The position numbers and the translations under genes are program-made. A stretch of DNA of 64,000 bases from Streptomyces sp. NRRL F-6676 (GTDB taxonomy: Bacteria; Actinomycetota; Actinomycetes; Streptomycetales; Streptomycetaceae), in assembly GCF_000725625.1 (NCBI RefSeq), contig NZ_JOHS01000031.1:1-64000 (forward strand), in the 5' to 3' direction. The notes under the pieces were generated by a model. That model saw only the letters and a list, made by a program, of their open reading frames with translations. It had not been told where the DNA came from and did no database searches. Position 1 is the first letter of the stretch; every line of letters begins with the position of its first letter. Positions 39,314 to 55,100 of this stretch are shown here, one piece after another.

Positions 39314-42300
39314 TCAGCGCAGCCGCTTGCTCTCCGGCGGTCCCAGATACGTCGGCGTCAGCCCGCCCGTGTCCACGACGAGCCGTTGCAGCACGACCGT
39401 CGGGTCGACCATCCAGAACGTCAGGCGGTGCACGCCCGCCGAACCGATCGTGTGCCGGGTGGCCGTGCGGTTGACGTTGTCCGAGGTGTGACGGGCCCAC
39501 TGCCTGTTCATGGTTCCGTCGTCCGCGCCGGTGGAGCCGATGACGTCGACGGTCCGGGGGGTGTCGTCGTCGAAGGAGACCGCGTACCGCAGTCCGGCGC
39601 GGGCGAGGGCCGGGTTGCGCGGCGACAGATACGCCCACACGGTGACCTCGCCCGGGGTCAGCACGCTCACCTCGTACTCCAGCCGGGGCGAGTGGCCGCC
39701 GGGGGTCTGCGCGGCGGCGGTGACCGGCACCGGTGTCATGCCCGCGCCGGTGCGGCCGATGCCGTCGACGCGCTGCCAGCTCACCCCGTGTGCGCCGACC
39801 GCACGCGTGTGGTGCGCGGCGTCGATCGCGAGGTACCCGCCGGCCTCGACGAAGCCGCGCAGTCCGCGCGCGGTGCGCCGGTCGGGCCGGTGGGCCACGG
39901 CGGTGACGGTGACGGTCCGGCCGCCGGGGCCGTGCACCACCAGCTCCGCCTCGCCGCGCCCCTCCGGCGCCTTCGCCCAGTCGACCGTCACGGTGACGCG
40001 CACCTGCTGGTCGACGTGGCCGTGCGGGCGGTCGACGCGCAGCCAGCGGGCGGAACTGGTGATCCGGTAGTCGAAGGGGCGGCTGCCCCGGTTGAAGACC
40101 TCGAGGTATTGGTCGGGCCTGGTCTGGTAGGGGCTGAACTCGGGCAGTACGGCCCGCTGTTCCGCGTGCGGCCACCAGTCGGCGGAGCCGTCGACCGCGA
40201 CGCCTAGCTCGGCCTCCTCCGGCAGCTCGACGCGCTTGACGGCGGGGAAGAGCACGTCGGGGAGGGCCACGTTGTTCAGCTCCGGCTGCTGCCAGGGCGC
40301 GTTGGGCCCGTACCGTTCGACGTCGCCGTAGTCGATGTGCGGCTGGGTCTGGAACCCCTTCCACTTGCCGTCCGCGACCTCGTTGTCGAACCGGTCCTGG
40401 AGGGCGAAGTCGTCCTTGAGGCGGGCCTCGGCGCTCGTCGCGCGGTCGTTGGCGGCGGCCCGGCCCTGCGCGGCGTACAGCAGGTTGGTGAACTCGGCCT
40501 CGCGCAGCGCGTAGAGGTTGGCGGTGGCGGCGACCTCGTAGCCGACCAGCTCGAACCAGGCGTCCTGGTCCTTCTCGGGCAGCCGCCGGGCGACCTTCTC
40601 GGCCCGCTCGGCGAGCCGGCGCCACTGGGCGGTCACGCGTTCGAGTTCGCGGTGGTCGGTGAGGGAGAACGGCGTCGCCTCGTCGTCGTAGACGATCGCG
40701 GACTCGTCCTTCGCGGGATCCTTGTCCGGGTCGAGGCTGATCCTCCGGTTGAGCAGCTCGGGCTTGCGCAGCGACTGGAGCCGCGCGTACTCGGCGAGGA
40801 TCGAGGCGATCGCGGTGGACTGGGCCTCGCCGAAGTTCTGCCGGGCGTAGCGGCGCTCCCACTCGGGGAGGGCGTCGAGGTCCCAGCGGGCGGGGTTCCA
40901 GGCGTAGTCGAGGAAGAACTGGGTCGGCACCTCGTTGCCCTTGAGATCACCCACATTGGTGACCCACAGTCCGTGGTTGCCGTAGGCGACGGCCTGGCGG
41001 AGCTGGTCCCACATGTTCGGCAGGGAGGTGGTGTCGACCCACTTGTAGTTGCGGCCGGCGCCCACGTAGTCGAAGTGGTAGTACAGCACGTAGCCGCCGG
41101 GGCGGGCGGGTTCGGCGGGGTCGGGGTGCTTGCGGATGTTGCCCCAGTTGTCGTCGGTGAGGACGACGGTGACGTCGTCGGGGGCGCGCAGCCCGCGGTC
41201 CCAGTAGCGCTGGACCTCCTTGTAGAGCGTCCACACCTGGGGGATGGTCGTGACGTCCTTGCCGGTGACGTCGGCGAGGATCTTCCGCTGGGTGGCGATG
41301 ATCTCCCGCATCAGCTCGATGCCGTCGCCGTCGGGGAGGCTGGTGTCGCCGTTGCCGCGCATGCCGAGGGTGACCACACCCTCGAAGTCCTGTTCGACCA
41401 TCCGCCTGATGCCGTCGGCCCAGTACTTCTTCAGCGCGTCGGCGTTGTTGCGGAAGGACCACTCGCCGGTGCCGCCGTACGGGTCGTGGCCGGGGGTGAT
41501 GATCGTGCCGTCCCTGTCGCGGACGGCGGCCACGGCGTGCCGGTTCCACTCCTCGATGCCGCGCATCATGGGCGCCTCGTGGGAGGTGCCCATGACGATG
41601 CCGTACCGGGTGGCGCGGGCGTGGTTCTCCGGGTCGTCCTCGGCGAAGGCGCGGCCCCATACGGCGGGCCACAGGTAGTTCGCCTTGAGGCGGAGCAGCA
41701 GTTCGAAGACCTTGGCGTAGAAGTCGGCGTTGAAACCGCCCTCGTACCCCTCGGCCCTGCCGGGGCCGAAGTAGGCGGGGGCCCAGGTGCCGAGGGCGGG
41801 GTTCTCGTCGTTGAGGAAGACGCCGCGGTACTTCACGGCGGGGGTGCCCTGGGTGTGCCGGCCGGGCAGGACGTAGAGGGCGGTGCGGCGGACCGGCTCG
41901 ACGTCGTCCCACCAGTACCAGGGCGAGACGCCGATGCCGAGGCTGACGTCGTAGGCGCCGAAGACGGTGCCGCGCTGGTCGCTGCCCACGACGACGAAGG
42001 CACGGTCCACGCCGGGGAACGGGTGCTCGACGATCGTCTCCAGCGAGGTCTCCCACGCGCCCTCGACGCCGCTGACGTCCAGCTTGCCGCTCGCGACCAG
42101 GCGGTCGACGAGCGCGCTGCGGCCGAGCGTGCCGAGGACGACGACCTCGCGGGCGGCGGGCAGTTCGTCCCCGCCGGTCTTCACGAGGGCGGGACGGACA
42201 CCGGTGACGCGTTCGACGTCGTCCCGGAGGTCCCCGGCGACGCGCACGACACCGGCGTGGTCGCCGCCGTCGACGGCGATCGGCAGCGCGCGCCCGGCGC

Positions 42301-42517
42301 GCACGAGGGCGAGTGCGCCGTGCCGGGGCGTGAAGGAGACGTAGGCGCCGGGGTCCGTCACCCGCGGCCCGCCGCCGGCCGCCGTCGCGGGGGTGGCCGC
42401 GTGCGCCGAGCCGGACAGGCCCGGGACGCTCCCGAGCAGACCGAGGCCCAGCGCGCTGCCCGCGCCCGCTCCGATGACGGCTCTCCGGCTCGGCCGCTCG
42501 CCGACATGCCTGTCCAT
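39314..42517 (-). CDS. secreted GH115 alpha-glucuronidase
   Basis: Removes 4-O-methyl-glucuronic acid side chains from glucuronoxylan. 1067 aa; a Tat-type signal (RPSRRAVIGAGAG, Arg11-Arg12, to about residue 40). GH115 landmarks include YRGVFLNDENPALGTWAP, ANYLWPAVWGRAF, GTSHEAPMMRGIEEW and VLTDDNWGNIR, and the C-terminal region after about 830 looks like accessory beta-sandwich domains. Start ATG 42515-42517 has GGAGG 5 nt upstream. It works with the GH10 xylanase downstream, and a palindrome overlapping the promoter is a likely operator. Confidence 0.93.
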   Translation of the reverse strand: MDRHVGERPSRRAVIGAGAGSALGLGLLGSVPGLSGSAHAATPATAAGGGPRVTDPGAYVSFTPRHGALALVRAGRALPIAVDGGDHAGVVRVAGDLRDDVERVTGVRPALVKTGGDELPAAREVVVLGTLGRSALVDRLVASGKLDVSGVEGAWETSLETIVEHPFPGVDRAFVVVGSDQRGTVFGAYDVSLGIGVSPWYWWDDVEPVRRTALYVLPGRHTQGTPAVKYRGVFLNDENPALGTWAPAYFGPGRAEGYEGGFNADFYAKVFELLLRLKANYLWPAVWGRAFAEDDPENHARATRYGIVMGTSHEAPMMRGIEEWNRHAVAAVRDRDGTIITPGHDPYGGTGEWSFRNNADALKKYWADGIRRMVEQDFEGVVTLGMRGNGDTSLPDGDGIELMREIIATQRKILADVTGKDVTTIPQVWTLYKEVQRYWDRGLRAPDDVTVVLTDDNWGNIRKHPDPAEPARPGGYVLYYHFDYVGAGRNYKWVDTTSLPNMWDQLRQAVAYGNHGLWVTNVGDLKGNEVPTQFFLDYAWNPARWDLDALPEWERRYARQNFGEAQSTAIASILAEYARLQSLRKPELLNRRISLDPDKDPAKDESAIVYDDEATPFSLTDHRELERVTAQWRRLAERAEKVARRLPEKDQDAWFELVGYEVAATANLYALREAEFTNLLYAAQGRAAANDRATSAEARLKDDFALQDRFDNEVADGKWKGFQTQPHIDYGDVERYGPNAPWQQPELNNVALPDVLFPAVKRVELPEEAELGVAVDGSADWWPHAEQRAVLPEFSPYQTRPDQYLEVFNRGSRPFDYRITSSARWLRVDRPHGHVDQQVRVTVTVDWAKAPEGRGEAELVVHGPGGRTVTVTAVAHRPDRRTARGLRGFVEAGGYLAIDAAHHTRAVGAHGVSWQRVDGIGRTGAGMTPVPVTAAAQTPGGHSPRLEYEVSVLTPGEVTVWAYLSPRNPALARAGLRYAVSFDDDTPRTVDVIGSTGADDGTMNRQWARHTSDNVNRTATRHTIGSAGVHRLTFWMVDPTVVLQRLVVDTGGLTPTYLGPPESKRLR

Positions 42518-42593
42518 GCGCTCCTCCGTCCGTCACGGGCCGCGAGTAAGCGATCACGGCCGCGCCACATCATGGTTCGGAGAATTCCCCGAA

Positions 42594-42625
42594 ACAATAG
42601 GCCGTCGGCAACGAAAAACTTTCGT
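42594..42625 (-). promoter_or_regulatory. promoter and palindromic operator of the xylan operon
   Basis: -10 TATTGT (42594-42599, minus strand) lies about 77 nt before the GH115 ATG. The 15-bp palindrome ACGAAA-N3-TTTCGT (42611-42625) covers the -35 position. Streptomyces xylanase genes carry CGAA/TTCG-type inverted repeats bound by LacI-family repressors such as BxlR; assignment to that family is inference. Confidence 0.6.
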
Positions 42626-42671
42626 GGACGGGGAGGCTCGCGAATCGGTGGTACGGCCCCGGGCAACGCGA

Positions 42672-42703
42672 AGGGCCCGTACGACCGAAGTCGTACGGGC
42701 CCT
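42672..42703 (-). terminator. terminator of the str operon at tuf
   Basis: 14-bp perfect stem (42672-42685 with 42690-42703) closed on the minus strand by C(TTCG)G, a stable cUUCGg tetraloop. It begins 44 nt after the tuf stop. Confidence 0.85.
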
Positions 42704-42747
42704 CGACGGTGCTCGCAGCGGAGCTACCAGGCCGAAGCCGTCAAGAG

Positions 42748-43941
<1,194 letters not shown>

Positions 43942-44013
43942 TGGGGTCCTCCTGTGGAGTGGTTCTGTACGCCTTACTCATCGGCGCCAGGATGATCTTT
44001 GCTGGGGTGCCGC

Positions 44014-44051
44014 CCGCCGGGAATCTCCCTCACCGGTCGAATTCCCGGCGG
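44014..44051 (-). terminator. hairpin between fusA and tuf
   Basis: 11-bp perfect stem (44014-44024 with 44041-44051), 16-nt loop, about 73 nt before tuf. It lacks a U-tract. A TTGACA is visible just before it (44059-44064 on the minus strand) but no TANNNT follows at 17-18 nt, so a separate tuf promoter is only possible. Confidence 0.5.
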
Positions 44052-44086
44052 TCGGTGTCAAGCCTAAAGCGTGTGAACGGGGTGCG

Positions 44087-46213
44087 TTACTCGCCCTTGG
44101 CCTTCGCGATGATCTCCTCGGCGACGTTCCGCGGAACCTCGGCGTAGGAGTCGAACTGCATCGAGTAGCTGGCGCGACCCGACGTCTTGCTGCGGAGGTC
44201 GCCGACGTAGCCGAACATCTCCGACAGCGGAACCAGGCCCTTGACGACGCGGGCGCCGGCACGCTCCTCCATGGCCTGGATCTGGCCACGGCGGGAGTTG
44301 ATGTCGCCGATCACGTCGCCCATGTAATCCTCGGGCGTGGTGACCTCGACGGCCATCATCGGCTCGAGCAGCACGGGGCTGGCCTTGCGCGCGGCCTCCT
44401 TGAAGGCCTGCGAACCGGCGATCTTGAAGGCGAGCTCCGAGGAGTCCACCTCGTGGTAACCACCGTCGATGAGCGTGACGCGGACGCCCGTCATCTCGTA
44501 GCCGGCGAGGATGCCGAACTGCATGGCCTCCTGCGCACCGGCGTCGACCGAAGGGATGTACTCCTTCGGGATGCGGCCACCGGTCACCTTGTTCACGAAC
44601 TCGTAACTGGCGTCGCCGCCCTCGATGGGCTCGATCGCGATCTGCACCTTGGCGAACTGACCGGTACCACCGGTCTGCTTCTTGTGGGTGTAGTCCACGC
44701 GCTCGACGGCCTTGCGGATCGTCTCACGGTAGGCGACCTGCGGCTTGCCGACGTTGGCCTCGACCTTGAACTCGCGCCGCATCCGGTCGACCAGCACCTC
44801 GAGGTGAAGCTCGCCCATGCCGCCGATGACGGTCTGGCCGGTCTCCTCGTTGGTGTGCACCTGGAAGGAGGGGTCCTCCTCCGCGAGACGCTGGATGGCG
44901 ACACCCAGCTTCTCCTGGTCGCCCTTGGACTTGGGCTCGATCGCGACCTCGATGACCGGCGCCGGGAAGTCCATGGACTCCAGGATGACCGGGTTCTTCT
45001 CGTCGGACAGCGTCTCACCGGTGGTGGTCTGCTTCAGGCCCATGACGGCGACGATGTCACCGGCGCCCACCGACTCGATCTCCTCACGCTTGTTGGCGTG
45101 CATGCGGTAGATCTTGCCGATGCGCTCCTTGCGGCCCTTGACGGAGTTCAGCACGGCGGTGCCGGACTCCAGGCGGCCGGAGTACACGCGGACGAAGGTG
45201 AGCTTGCCCAGGTGCGGGTCGCTCATGATCTTGAACGCGAGGGCGGACAGCGGCTCGTCCTCGGACGGCTTGCGCGTGACGACGACCTCGGGGTCCTTGA
45301 CGTCGTGGCCCTCGATGGCCTCGACGTCGAGCGGGGTCGGCAGGTAGCGCACGACCGCGTCGAGCAGGGGCTGGACGCCCTTGTTCTTGAACGCGGTGCC
45401 GCAGAACACCGGGGTGACCGTGGTGTCGCTGGACTTGCCGGAGGCGATGGTGATGCGGCGGATCGCCGCGTACAGCTGCTCCTCGGTGGGCTCCTGGCCC
45501 TCCAGGAACAGCTCCATCATCTCTTCGTCGTTCTCGGCGACGGCCTCGACCAGCTTGCCGCGCCACTCCTCGGCGGCCTCGGTGTGCGTGGCCGGGATGT
45601 CGACGGTGTCGTACATCTCGCCCTTGGCCGCCTCGGCGGACCACACGAGCGCCTTCATGCGGACCAGGTCCACGACGCCCTTGAAGTCGGCCTCGGCACC
45701 GATCGGGAGCTGCATGACCAGCGGCTGGGCACCCAGGCGGTCCGAGATCATGTCCACGCAGCGGTGGAACTCGGCACCCGTACGGTCCAGCTTGTTCACG
45801 AAGCAGATGCGCGGCACGCCGTAGCGGTCGGCCTGACGCCACACCGTCTCGGACTGCGGCTCGACACCCGCGACACCGTCGAACACCGTCACGGCACCGT
45901 CGAGCACACGCAGGGAGCGCTCCACCTCGACGGTGAAGTCGACGTGCCCCGGGGTGTCGATGATGTTGATGGTGTAGTCGTTGTCCTCGAGCGGCCAGTG
46001 ACAGGTGGTGGCAGCGGACGTGATCGTGATGCCACGCTCCTGCTCCTGCTCCATCCAGTCCATGGTGGCGGCGCCGTCGTGGACCTCACCGATCTTGTAC
46101 GAAACGCCGGTGTAGAACAGGATCCGCTCGGTGGTGGTCGTCTTGCCCGCGTCGATGTGGGCCATGATCCCGATGTTGCGGACCTTGGCCAGGTCAAGTG
46201 AAGTGGTAGCCAT
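44087..46213 (-). CDS. fusA: elongation factor G
   Basis: Translocase GTPase, 708 aa. Motifs: [16 protein letters not shown] (about 16-31), [13 protein letters not shown]; five-domain length. C-terminal domain V region [16 protein letters not shown] is conserved. It follows rpsG after 39 bp. No sequence change is obvious at common fusidate sites, but these were not compared residue by residue. Confidence 0.99.
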   Translation of the reverse strand: MATTSLDLAKVRNIGIMAHIDAGKTTTTERILFYTGVSYKIGEVHDGAATMDWMEQEQERGITITSAATTCHWPLEDNDYTINIIDTPGHVDFTVEVERSLRVLDGAVTVFDGVAGVEPQSETVWRQADRYGVPRICFVNKLDRTGAEFHRCVDMISDRLGAQPLVMQLPIGAEADFKGVVDLVRMKALVWSAEAAKGEMYDTVDIPATHTEAAEEWRGKLVEAVAENDEEMMELFLEGQEPTEEQLYAAIRRITIASGKSSDTTVTPVFCGTAFKNKGVQPLLDAVVRYLPTPLDVEAIEGHDVKDPEVVVTRKPSEDEPLSALAFKIMSDPHLGKLTFVRVYSGRLESGTAVLNSVKGRKERIGKIYRMHANKREEIESVGAGDIVAVMGLKQTTTGETLSDEKNPVILESMDFPAPVIEVAIEPKSKGDQEKLGVAIQRLAEEDPSFQVHTNEETGQTVIGGMGELHLEVLVDRMRREFKVEANVGKPQVAYRETIRKAVERVDYTHKKQTGGTGQFAKVQIAIEPIEGGDASYEFVNKVTGGRIPKEYIPSVDAGAQEAMQFGILAGYEMTGVRVTLIDGGYHEVDSSELAFKIAGSQAFKEAARKASPVLLEPMMAVEVTTPEDYMGDVIGDINSRRGQIQAMEERAGARVVKGLVPLSEMFGYVGDLRSKTSGRASYSMQFDSYAEVPRNVAEEIIAKAKGE

Positions 46214-46252
46214 AAGGCTTCAGTCTTCTCTCGGTCTCGATGTGGGAAGCGA

Positions 46253-46723
46253 CTACCAGCGGTAGTGCGCGAAGGCCTTGTTGGACTCGGCCATCTTGTG
46301 GGTGTCCTCGCGCTTCTTCACCGCGGCACCGAGGCCGTTGGAGGCGTCGAGGAGCTCGTTGAGCAGGCGCTCGGTCATGGTCTTCTCGCGACGGGCGCGG
46401 GAGTAGCCGACCAGCCAGCGCAGCGCGAGGGTGTTGGCGCGACCGGGCTTGACCTCGATCGGCACCTGGTAGGTGGCGCCACCGACACGGCGGGACTTGA
46501 CCTCGAGGGTCGGCTTGATGTTCTCCAGCGCGCGCTTCAGCGTGATGATCGGGTCGTTGCCCGTCTTCTCACGCAGACCCTCCATGGCGCCGTAGACGAT
46601 GCGCTCGGCGGTGGAGCGCTTGCCGTTCAGCAGCACCTTGTTGATCAGGGAGGTCACCAGAGGAGAGCCGTAGACCGGGTCGATGATGACCGGACGCTTC
46701 GGGGCGGGGCCCTTACGAGGCAT
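46253..46723 (-). CDS. rpsG: 30S ribosomal protein S7
   Basis: Head-nucleating protein and in E. coli the str-operon autoregulator. 156 aa, [19 protein letters not shown] to [19 protein letters not shown] conserved C-terminus ([20 protein letters not shown]). Starts 2 nt past the rpsL stop. Confidence 0.98.
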   Translation of the reverse strand: MPRKGPAPKRPVIIDPVYGSPLVTSLINKVLLNGKRSTAERIVYGAMEGLREKTGNDPIITLKRALENIKPTLEVKSRRVGGATYQVPIEVKPGRANTLALRWLVGYSRARREKTMTERLLNELLDASNGLGAAVKKREDTHKMAESNKAFAHYRW

Positions 46724-46725
46724 TC

Positions 46726-47097
46726 TTACTTCTCCTTCTTGGCGCCGTAACGGCTGCGGGCCTGCTTGCGGTTCTTGACACCCTGGGTGTCGAGGGAGCC
46801 ACGGATGATCTTGTAGCGAACACCCGGCAGGTCCTTCACACGGCCGCCGCGCACGAGCACGATGGAGTGCTCCTGCAAGTTGTGTCCCTCACCCGGAATG
46901 TAAGCAGTGACCTCGATGCCGCTGGTCAGACGCACACGCGCGACCTTGCGGAGGGCCGAGTTCGGCTTCTTCGGGGTGGTCGTGAACACACGCGTGCAGA
47001 CGCCGCGACGCTGGGGCGAACCCTCGAGTGCGGGCGTCTTGTTCTTCTCGACCTTGTCCTGCCGGCCCTTGCGGACCAGCTGCTGGATCGTAGGCAC
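46726..47097 (-). CDS. rpsL: 30S ribosomal protein S12
   Basis: Decoding-centre protein, 123 aa from GTG 47095-47097 ([14 protein letters not shown]). The streptomycin-target residues are wild type: Lys43 in TTTPKKPNS and Lys88 in GRVKDLPG. First gene of the str operon, with a leader of about 187 nt from a consensus promoter at 47291-47319. Upstream in-frame starts would translate the leader element. Confidence 0.98.
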   Translation of the reverse strand: MPTIQQLVRKGRQDKVEKNKTPALEGSPQRRGVCTRVFTTTPKKPNSALRKVARVRLTSGIEVTAYIPGEGHNLQEHSIVLVRGGRVKDLPGVRYKIIRGSLDTQGVKNRKQARSRYGAKKEK

Positions 47098-47145
47098 TAC
47101 TTCTCCGGTTTCTGTGTGCCGATGGGTACAGCTAACCTGGAACAT

Positions 47146-47172
47146 CTCCGACCCACGCGGTCGGGTGTGTCG
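47146..47172 (-). promoter_or_regulatory. 27-nt leader element shared with rpsJ
   Basis: Identical to 30040-30066. In the rpsL transcript it lies about 112-138 nt from the predicted start and 48 nt before the start codon, so it is RNA sequence, not promoter. Confidence 0.8.
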
Positions 47173-47290
47173 AATACTGCGGATCCCCGCCGCGAGGCAG
47201 AAAAGGCGCAGATTACGGTGGCCGGTGACGGCTCCCCGTACGGGTGCAGGCACGCACGAGGGCCAGGGCACACCCCAGGCACAAGGTCTG

Positions 47291-47319
47291 AGCGTACCTA
47301 CCTCATTGCCTGCGGTCAA
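47291..47319 (-). promoter_or_regulatory. vegetative promoter of the str operon
   Basis: Minus strand: -35 TTGACC (47314-47319), 17-nt spacer, -10 TACGCT (47291-47296). A full HrdB-type consensus; start near 47284. Confidence 0.85.
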
Positions 47320-47364
47320 AACAACTCCGCCACGGCCGGGCCCCCACGGACACCGCCGCAGCGT

Positions 47365-47901
47365 TCAGGTGGACATCGACGCCGCCGCGATCACGAAGAT
47401 CAGGAACAGCGTCCAGCCCGCGATCGACAGCCAGCCCAGGATCAGGCCGGCCAGCGCGAAGCCGTCGCCCCCCTCGCCCGTCCGGCGTATCTCGCTGCGG
47501 GCCGTGTGGCCCAGCACCACGGCGGGGATACCCGTCAGCCCCGCCGTCATCGTCGTCAGGATGCCGCACACCAGGGCGCCCACGGCCTTGCCGTTGTTGG
47601 GCGGCGGCAGCGTCGGCGCCGGCAGGAACGTACGCGGCACGGGGGCCGCGGCCACGGCGGGCTGCATCGGGACCGGCCCCTGCGGCAGGTCGGCGACGAG
47701 CAGTCCCAGCTCCCCCACCGTCCGCGCCTCGTACGCCCGCGCGATGCGCTTTTCCAGTTCGGGCTGCTGAAGCCGGCCCTCGCTGAACCCCGCTCTGAGG
47801 ACGTCGACGGCCCGCTCCCGGTCCGCGTGGGACGCGAGCATCGACGAGCCGTGCTGCGCGTTCTGCCCGCTCCACGGCTGCCACGGTGTCGGATATGTCA
47901 C
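47365..47901 (-). CDS. DUF1707 and DUF4190 membrane protein
   Basis: 178 aa from GTG 47899-47901 with GGGAGGTG upstream. DUF1707 (about 22-75) shows [19 protein letters not shown] and [16 protein letters not shown] Pro-rich linker (about 75-103) leads to a DUF4190 region (about 104-175) with two hydrophobic segments. Function unknown; many actinobacterial proteins pair DUF1707 with a membrane domain. It lies between rpoC and rpsL with its own direction of transcription continuing into the str operon upstream region. Confidence 0.88.
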   Translation of the reverse strand: MTYPTPWQPWSGQNAQHGSSMLASHADRERAVDVLRAGFSEGRLQQPELEKRIARAYEARTVGELGLLVADLPQGPVPMQPAVAAAPVPRTFLPAPTLPPPNNGKAVGALVCGILTTMTAGLTGIPAVVLGHTARSEIRRTGEGGDGFALAGLILGWLSIAGWTLFLIFVIAAASMST

Positions 47902-48017
47902 GGAACACCTCCCCCGGCGGCGGTATGGCCTCCATCATCTCCAAACGCGCCCCGATGCGCGATGGTTCCCTCCCCGCCGGAAGACACCTCCGAGGGCGTG
48001 AGGAGGCCGCACACGCC

Positions 48018-48051
48018 GACGGGCGGCCACCCCTGGGGGTGACCGCCCGTC
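48018..48051 (-). terminator. terminator of rpoB-rpoC
   Basis: Arms 48018-48032 and 48037-48051 pair over about 14 bp with one mismatch. It lies 50 nt past the rpoC stop. Confidence 0.75.
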
Positions 48052-48100
48052 GCGTGCTCACGAACCGCCGGCGCGGCCCTCGACCGCGCCTACCGACCGC

Positions 48101-52009
<3,909 letters not shown>

Positions 52010-52068
52010 TATGCGTCAATCCCTCTCAGGGTTGTAAGTCTGTGGTCTGAAACGGGGGTCGCGGGATC

Positions 52069-52097
52069 GGCGGGGCCTCTGCACGAGAGGCCCCGCC
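52069..52097 (-). terminator. rpoB-rpoC intercistronic hairpin
   Basis: 12-bp perfect stem (52069-52080 with 52086-52097; GGCGGGGCCTCT and complement), 5-nt loop, 9 nt after the rpoB stop (52107). It lacks a U-tract, so partial termination or RNA processing are both possible. Confidence 0.7.
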
Positions 52098-52106
52098 TGA
52101 CTCCCG

Positions 52107-55100
52107 TCAGACCTCTTCGACGCTGCTCGGCTCGCGCCGGGACAGGTCGATGCCGAGCTCCTCCGCCGCGCGGAAGACGTCCTCGTCGGTGTCGCGCATC
52201 TCGATGGACATGCCGTCGCTGGACAGCACCTCCACGTTGAGGCACAGGGACTGCATCTCCTTGATGAGCACCTTGAAGGACTCGGGGATGCCGGGCTCGG
52301 GGATGTTCTCGCCCTTGACGATGGCCTCGTAGACCTTCACGCGGCCGGTGACGTCGTCGGACTTGATGGTCAGCAGCTCCTGGAGGGCGTACGCGGCGCC
52401 GTACGCCTCCAGCGCCCACACCTCCATCTCGCCGAAGCGCTGGCCACCGAACTGGGCCTTACCACCCAGCGGCTGCTGGGTGATCATCGAGTACGGACCG
52501 GTCGAACGGGCGTGCAGCTTGTCGTCGACCAGGTGGTGCAGCTTGAGGATGTACATGTAGCCGACCGAGATCGGCGCCGGGAACGGCTCGCCGGAGCGGC
52601 CGTCGAACAGCCTCGCCTTGCCGGTGGGCTGCACCATGCGCTCGCCGTCCCGGTTGGGGATGGTGTGCTGGAGCAGACCCGCCAGTTCGTCCTCACGGGC
52701 GCCGTCGAACACCGGGGTGGCGACGTTGGTGCCGGGCTGGACGTTGTCGGCGCCGATGACCTGGAGCCGCTGCGCCCACTCCTCCGCGAGGCCGGAGACG
52801 TCCCAGCCGCGGCTGGCGAGCCAGCCGAGGTGGATCTCCAGGACCTGTCCCGGGTTCATGCGGGACGGGACGCCGAGGGGGTTGAGGATGATGTCGACCG
52901 GGGTGCCGTCCTCCAGGAACGGCATGTCCTCGATCGGCAGGATCTTGGAGATGACGCCCTTGTTGCCGTGCCGGCCGGCGAGCTTGTCACCGTCGGTGAT
53001 CTTGCGCTTCTGCGCCACGTACACGCGCACCAGCTGGTTCACACCGGGGGGAAGCTCGTCGCCCTCCTCACGGTCGAAGACGCGCACGCCGATGACCTTG
53101 CCGGTCTCGCCGTGCGGCACCTTCAGCGAGGTGTCGCGGACCTCACGGGCCTTCTCGCCGAAGATGGCGCGCAGCAGGCGCTCCTCCGGGGTCAGCTCGG
53201 TCTCGCCCTTGGGCGTGACCTTGCCGACCAGGATGTCGCCGGCGATGACCTCGGCACCGATGCGGATGATGCCGCGCTCGTCGAGGTCGGCGAGGACCTC
53301 CTCGGAGACGTTCGGGATGTCCCGGGTGATCTCCTCGGGGCCGAGCTTGGTGTCACGGGCGTCGACCTCGTGCTCCTCGATGTGGATCGAGGAGAGGACG
53401 TCGTCCTGGACGAGGCGCTGCGACAGGATGATCGCGTCCTCGTAGTTGTGACCCTCCCACGGCATGAACGCGACGAGCAGGTTCTTGCCGAGCGCCATCT
53501 CGCCGTTCTGGGTGGCCGGGCCGTCGGCGAGCACCTGGCCCGTGATGACGCGGTCGCCCTCGTTGACGATGACCTTCTGGTTGACCGAGGTGCCCTGGTT
53601 GGACCGGGAGAACTTGGCCAGGCGGTACGTGATGTACGTGCCGTCGTCGTTGGCGGTGGTGATGTAGTCCGCGGAGACCTCCTGGACCACACCGTCCTTC
53701 TCGGCCTTGACCACGTCGCCGGCGTCGACGGCGGAGCGGTACTCCATGCCGGTGCCGACGAGCGGGGCCTCGCTCTTGATGAGGGGCACAGCCTGACGCA
53801 TCATGTTCGCGCCCATGAGGGCACGGTTGGCGTCGTCGTGCTCCAGGAACGGGATCATGGCGGTCGCGACCGACACCATCTGGCGCGGCGAGACGTCCAT
53901 GTAGTCCACGTCCTCGGGGCCGACGTAGTCGACCTCGCCGCCGCGGCGGCGGACCAGGACGCGGGCCTCGGCGAACCGCATGTCGTCGTTGAGCGTGGCG
54001 TTGGCCTGCGCGATGACGAAGCGGTCCTCCTCGTCGGCGGTCAGGTAGTCCACCTCGTCGGTGACCTGGCCGTCGACGACCTTGCGGTACGGCGTCTCGA
54101 CGAAGCCGAACGCGTTGACCCGGCCGTAGGAGGCGAGCGAGCCGATCAGACCGATGTTCGGGCCTTCGGGCGTCTCGATCGGGCACATGCGGCCGTAGTG
54201 CGAGGGGTGCACGTCACGGACCTCGAAGCCGGCCCGCTCACGGGAGAGACCACCCGGGCCAAGGGCCGACAGACGGCGCTTGTGGGTGAGACCCGACAGC
54301 GGGTTGTTCTGGTCCATGAACTGCGACAGCTGGCTGGTGCCGAAGAACTCCTTGATGGAGGCGACGACCGGCCGGATGTTGATCAGGGTCTGCGGCGTGA
54401 TCGCCTCGACGTCCTGGGTCGTCATGCGCTCGCGCACCACGCGCTCCATCCGCGCCAGACCCGTGCGGACCTGGTTCTGGATGAGCTCGCCGACGCTGCG
54501 CAGACGGCGGTTGCCGAAGTGGTCGATGTCGTCGGTCTCGACGACGACCGGCTGGCCGTTGTCCCCGACGGTCTCGGTCTCACCGGCGTGCAGCTGCACC
54601 AGGTACTTGATCGTCGAGATGATGTCCTCGACGGTCAGGATGCCGGCGTCCAGCGGCGCGTCGGCGCCCAGCTTCTTGTTGACCTTGTAGCGGCCGACCT
54701 TGGCGAGGTCGTAGCGCTTGGGGTTGAAGTAGAGGTTCTCGAGCAGCGTCTGCGCGGCCTCCCGCGTGGGGGGCTCGCCCGGACGCAGCTTGCGGTAGAT
54801 GTCGAGCAGCGCGTCGTCCTGGCCCTGGGTGTGGTCCTTCTCCAGGGTGGCGCGCATGGACTCGTACTCGCCGAACTCCTCGAGGATCTGCTCGGTCGTC
54901 CAGCCGAGCGCCTTGAGCAGGACGGTGACGGACTGCTTGCGCTTGCGGTCGATGCGCACACCGACCATGTCGCGCTTGTCGATCTCCATCTCCAGCCAGG
55001 CACCCCGGGACGGGATGATCTTGGCCGAGAAGATGTCCTTGTCGGACGTCTTGTCGATGGAGGAGTCGAAGTAGACGCCCGGCGAACGGACCAGCTGCGA

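Noticed and set aside
44058..44064. TTGACA upstream of tuf as a promoter
   Set aside because: No TANNNT at 16-19 nt downstream; kept only as a possibility.
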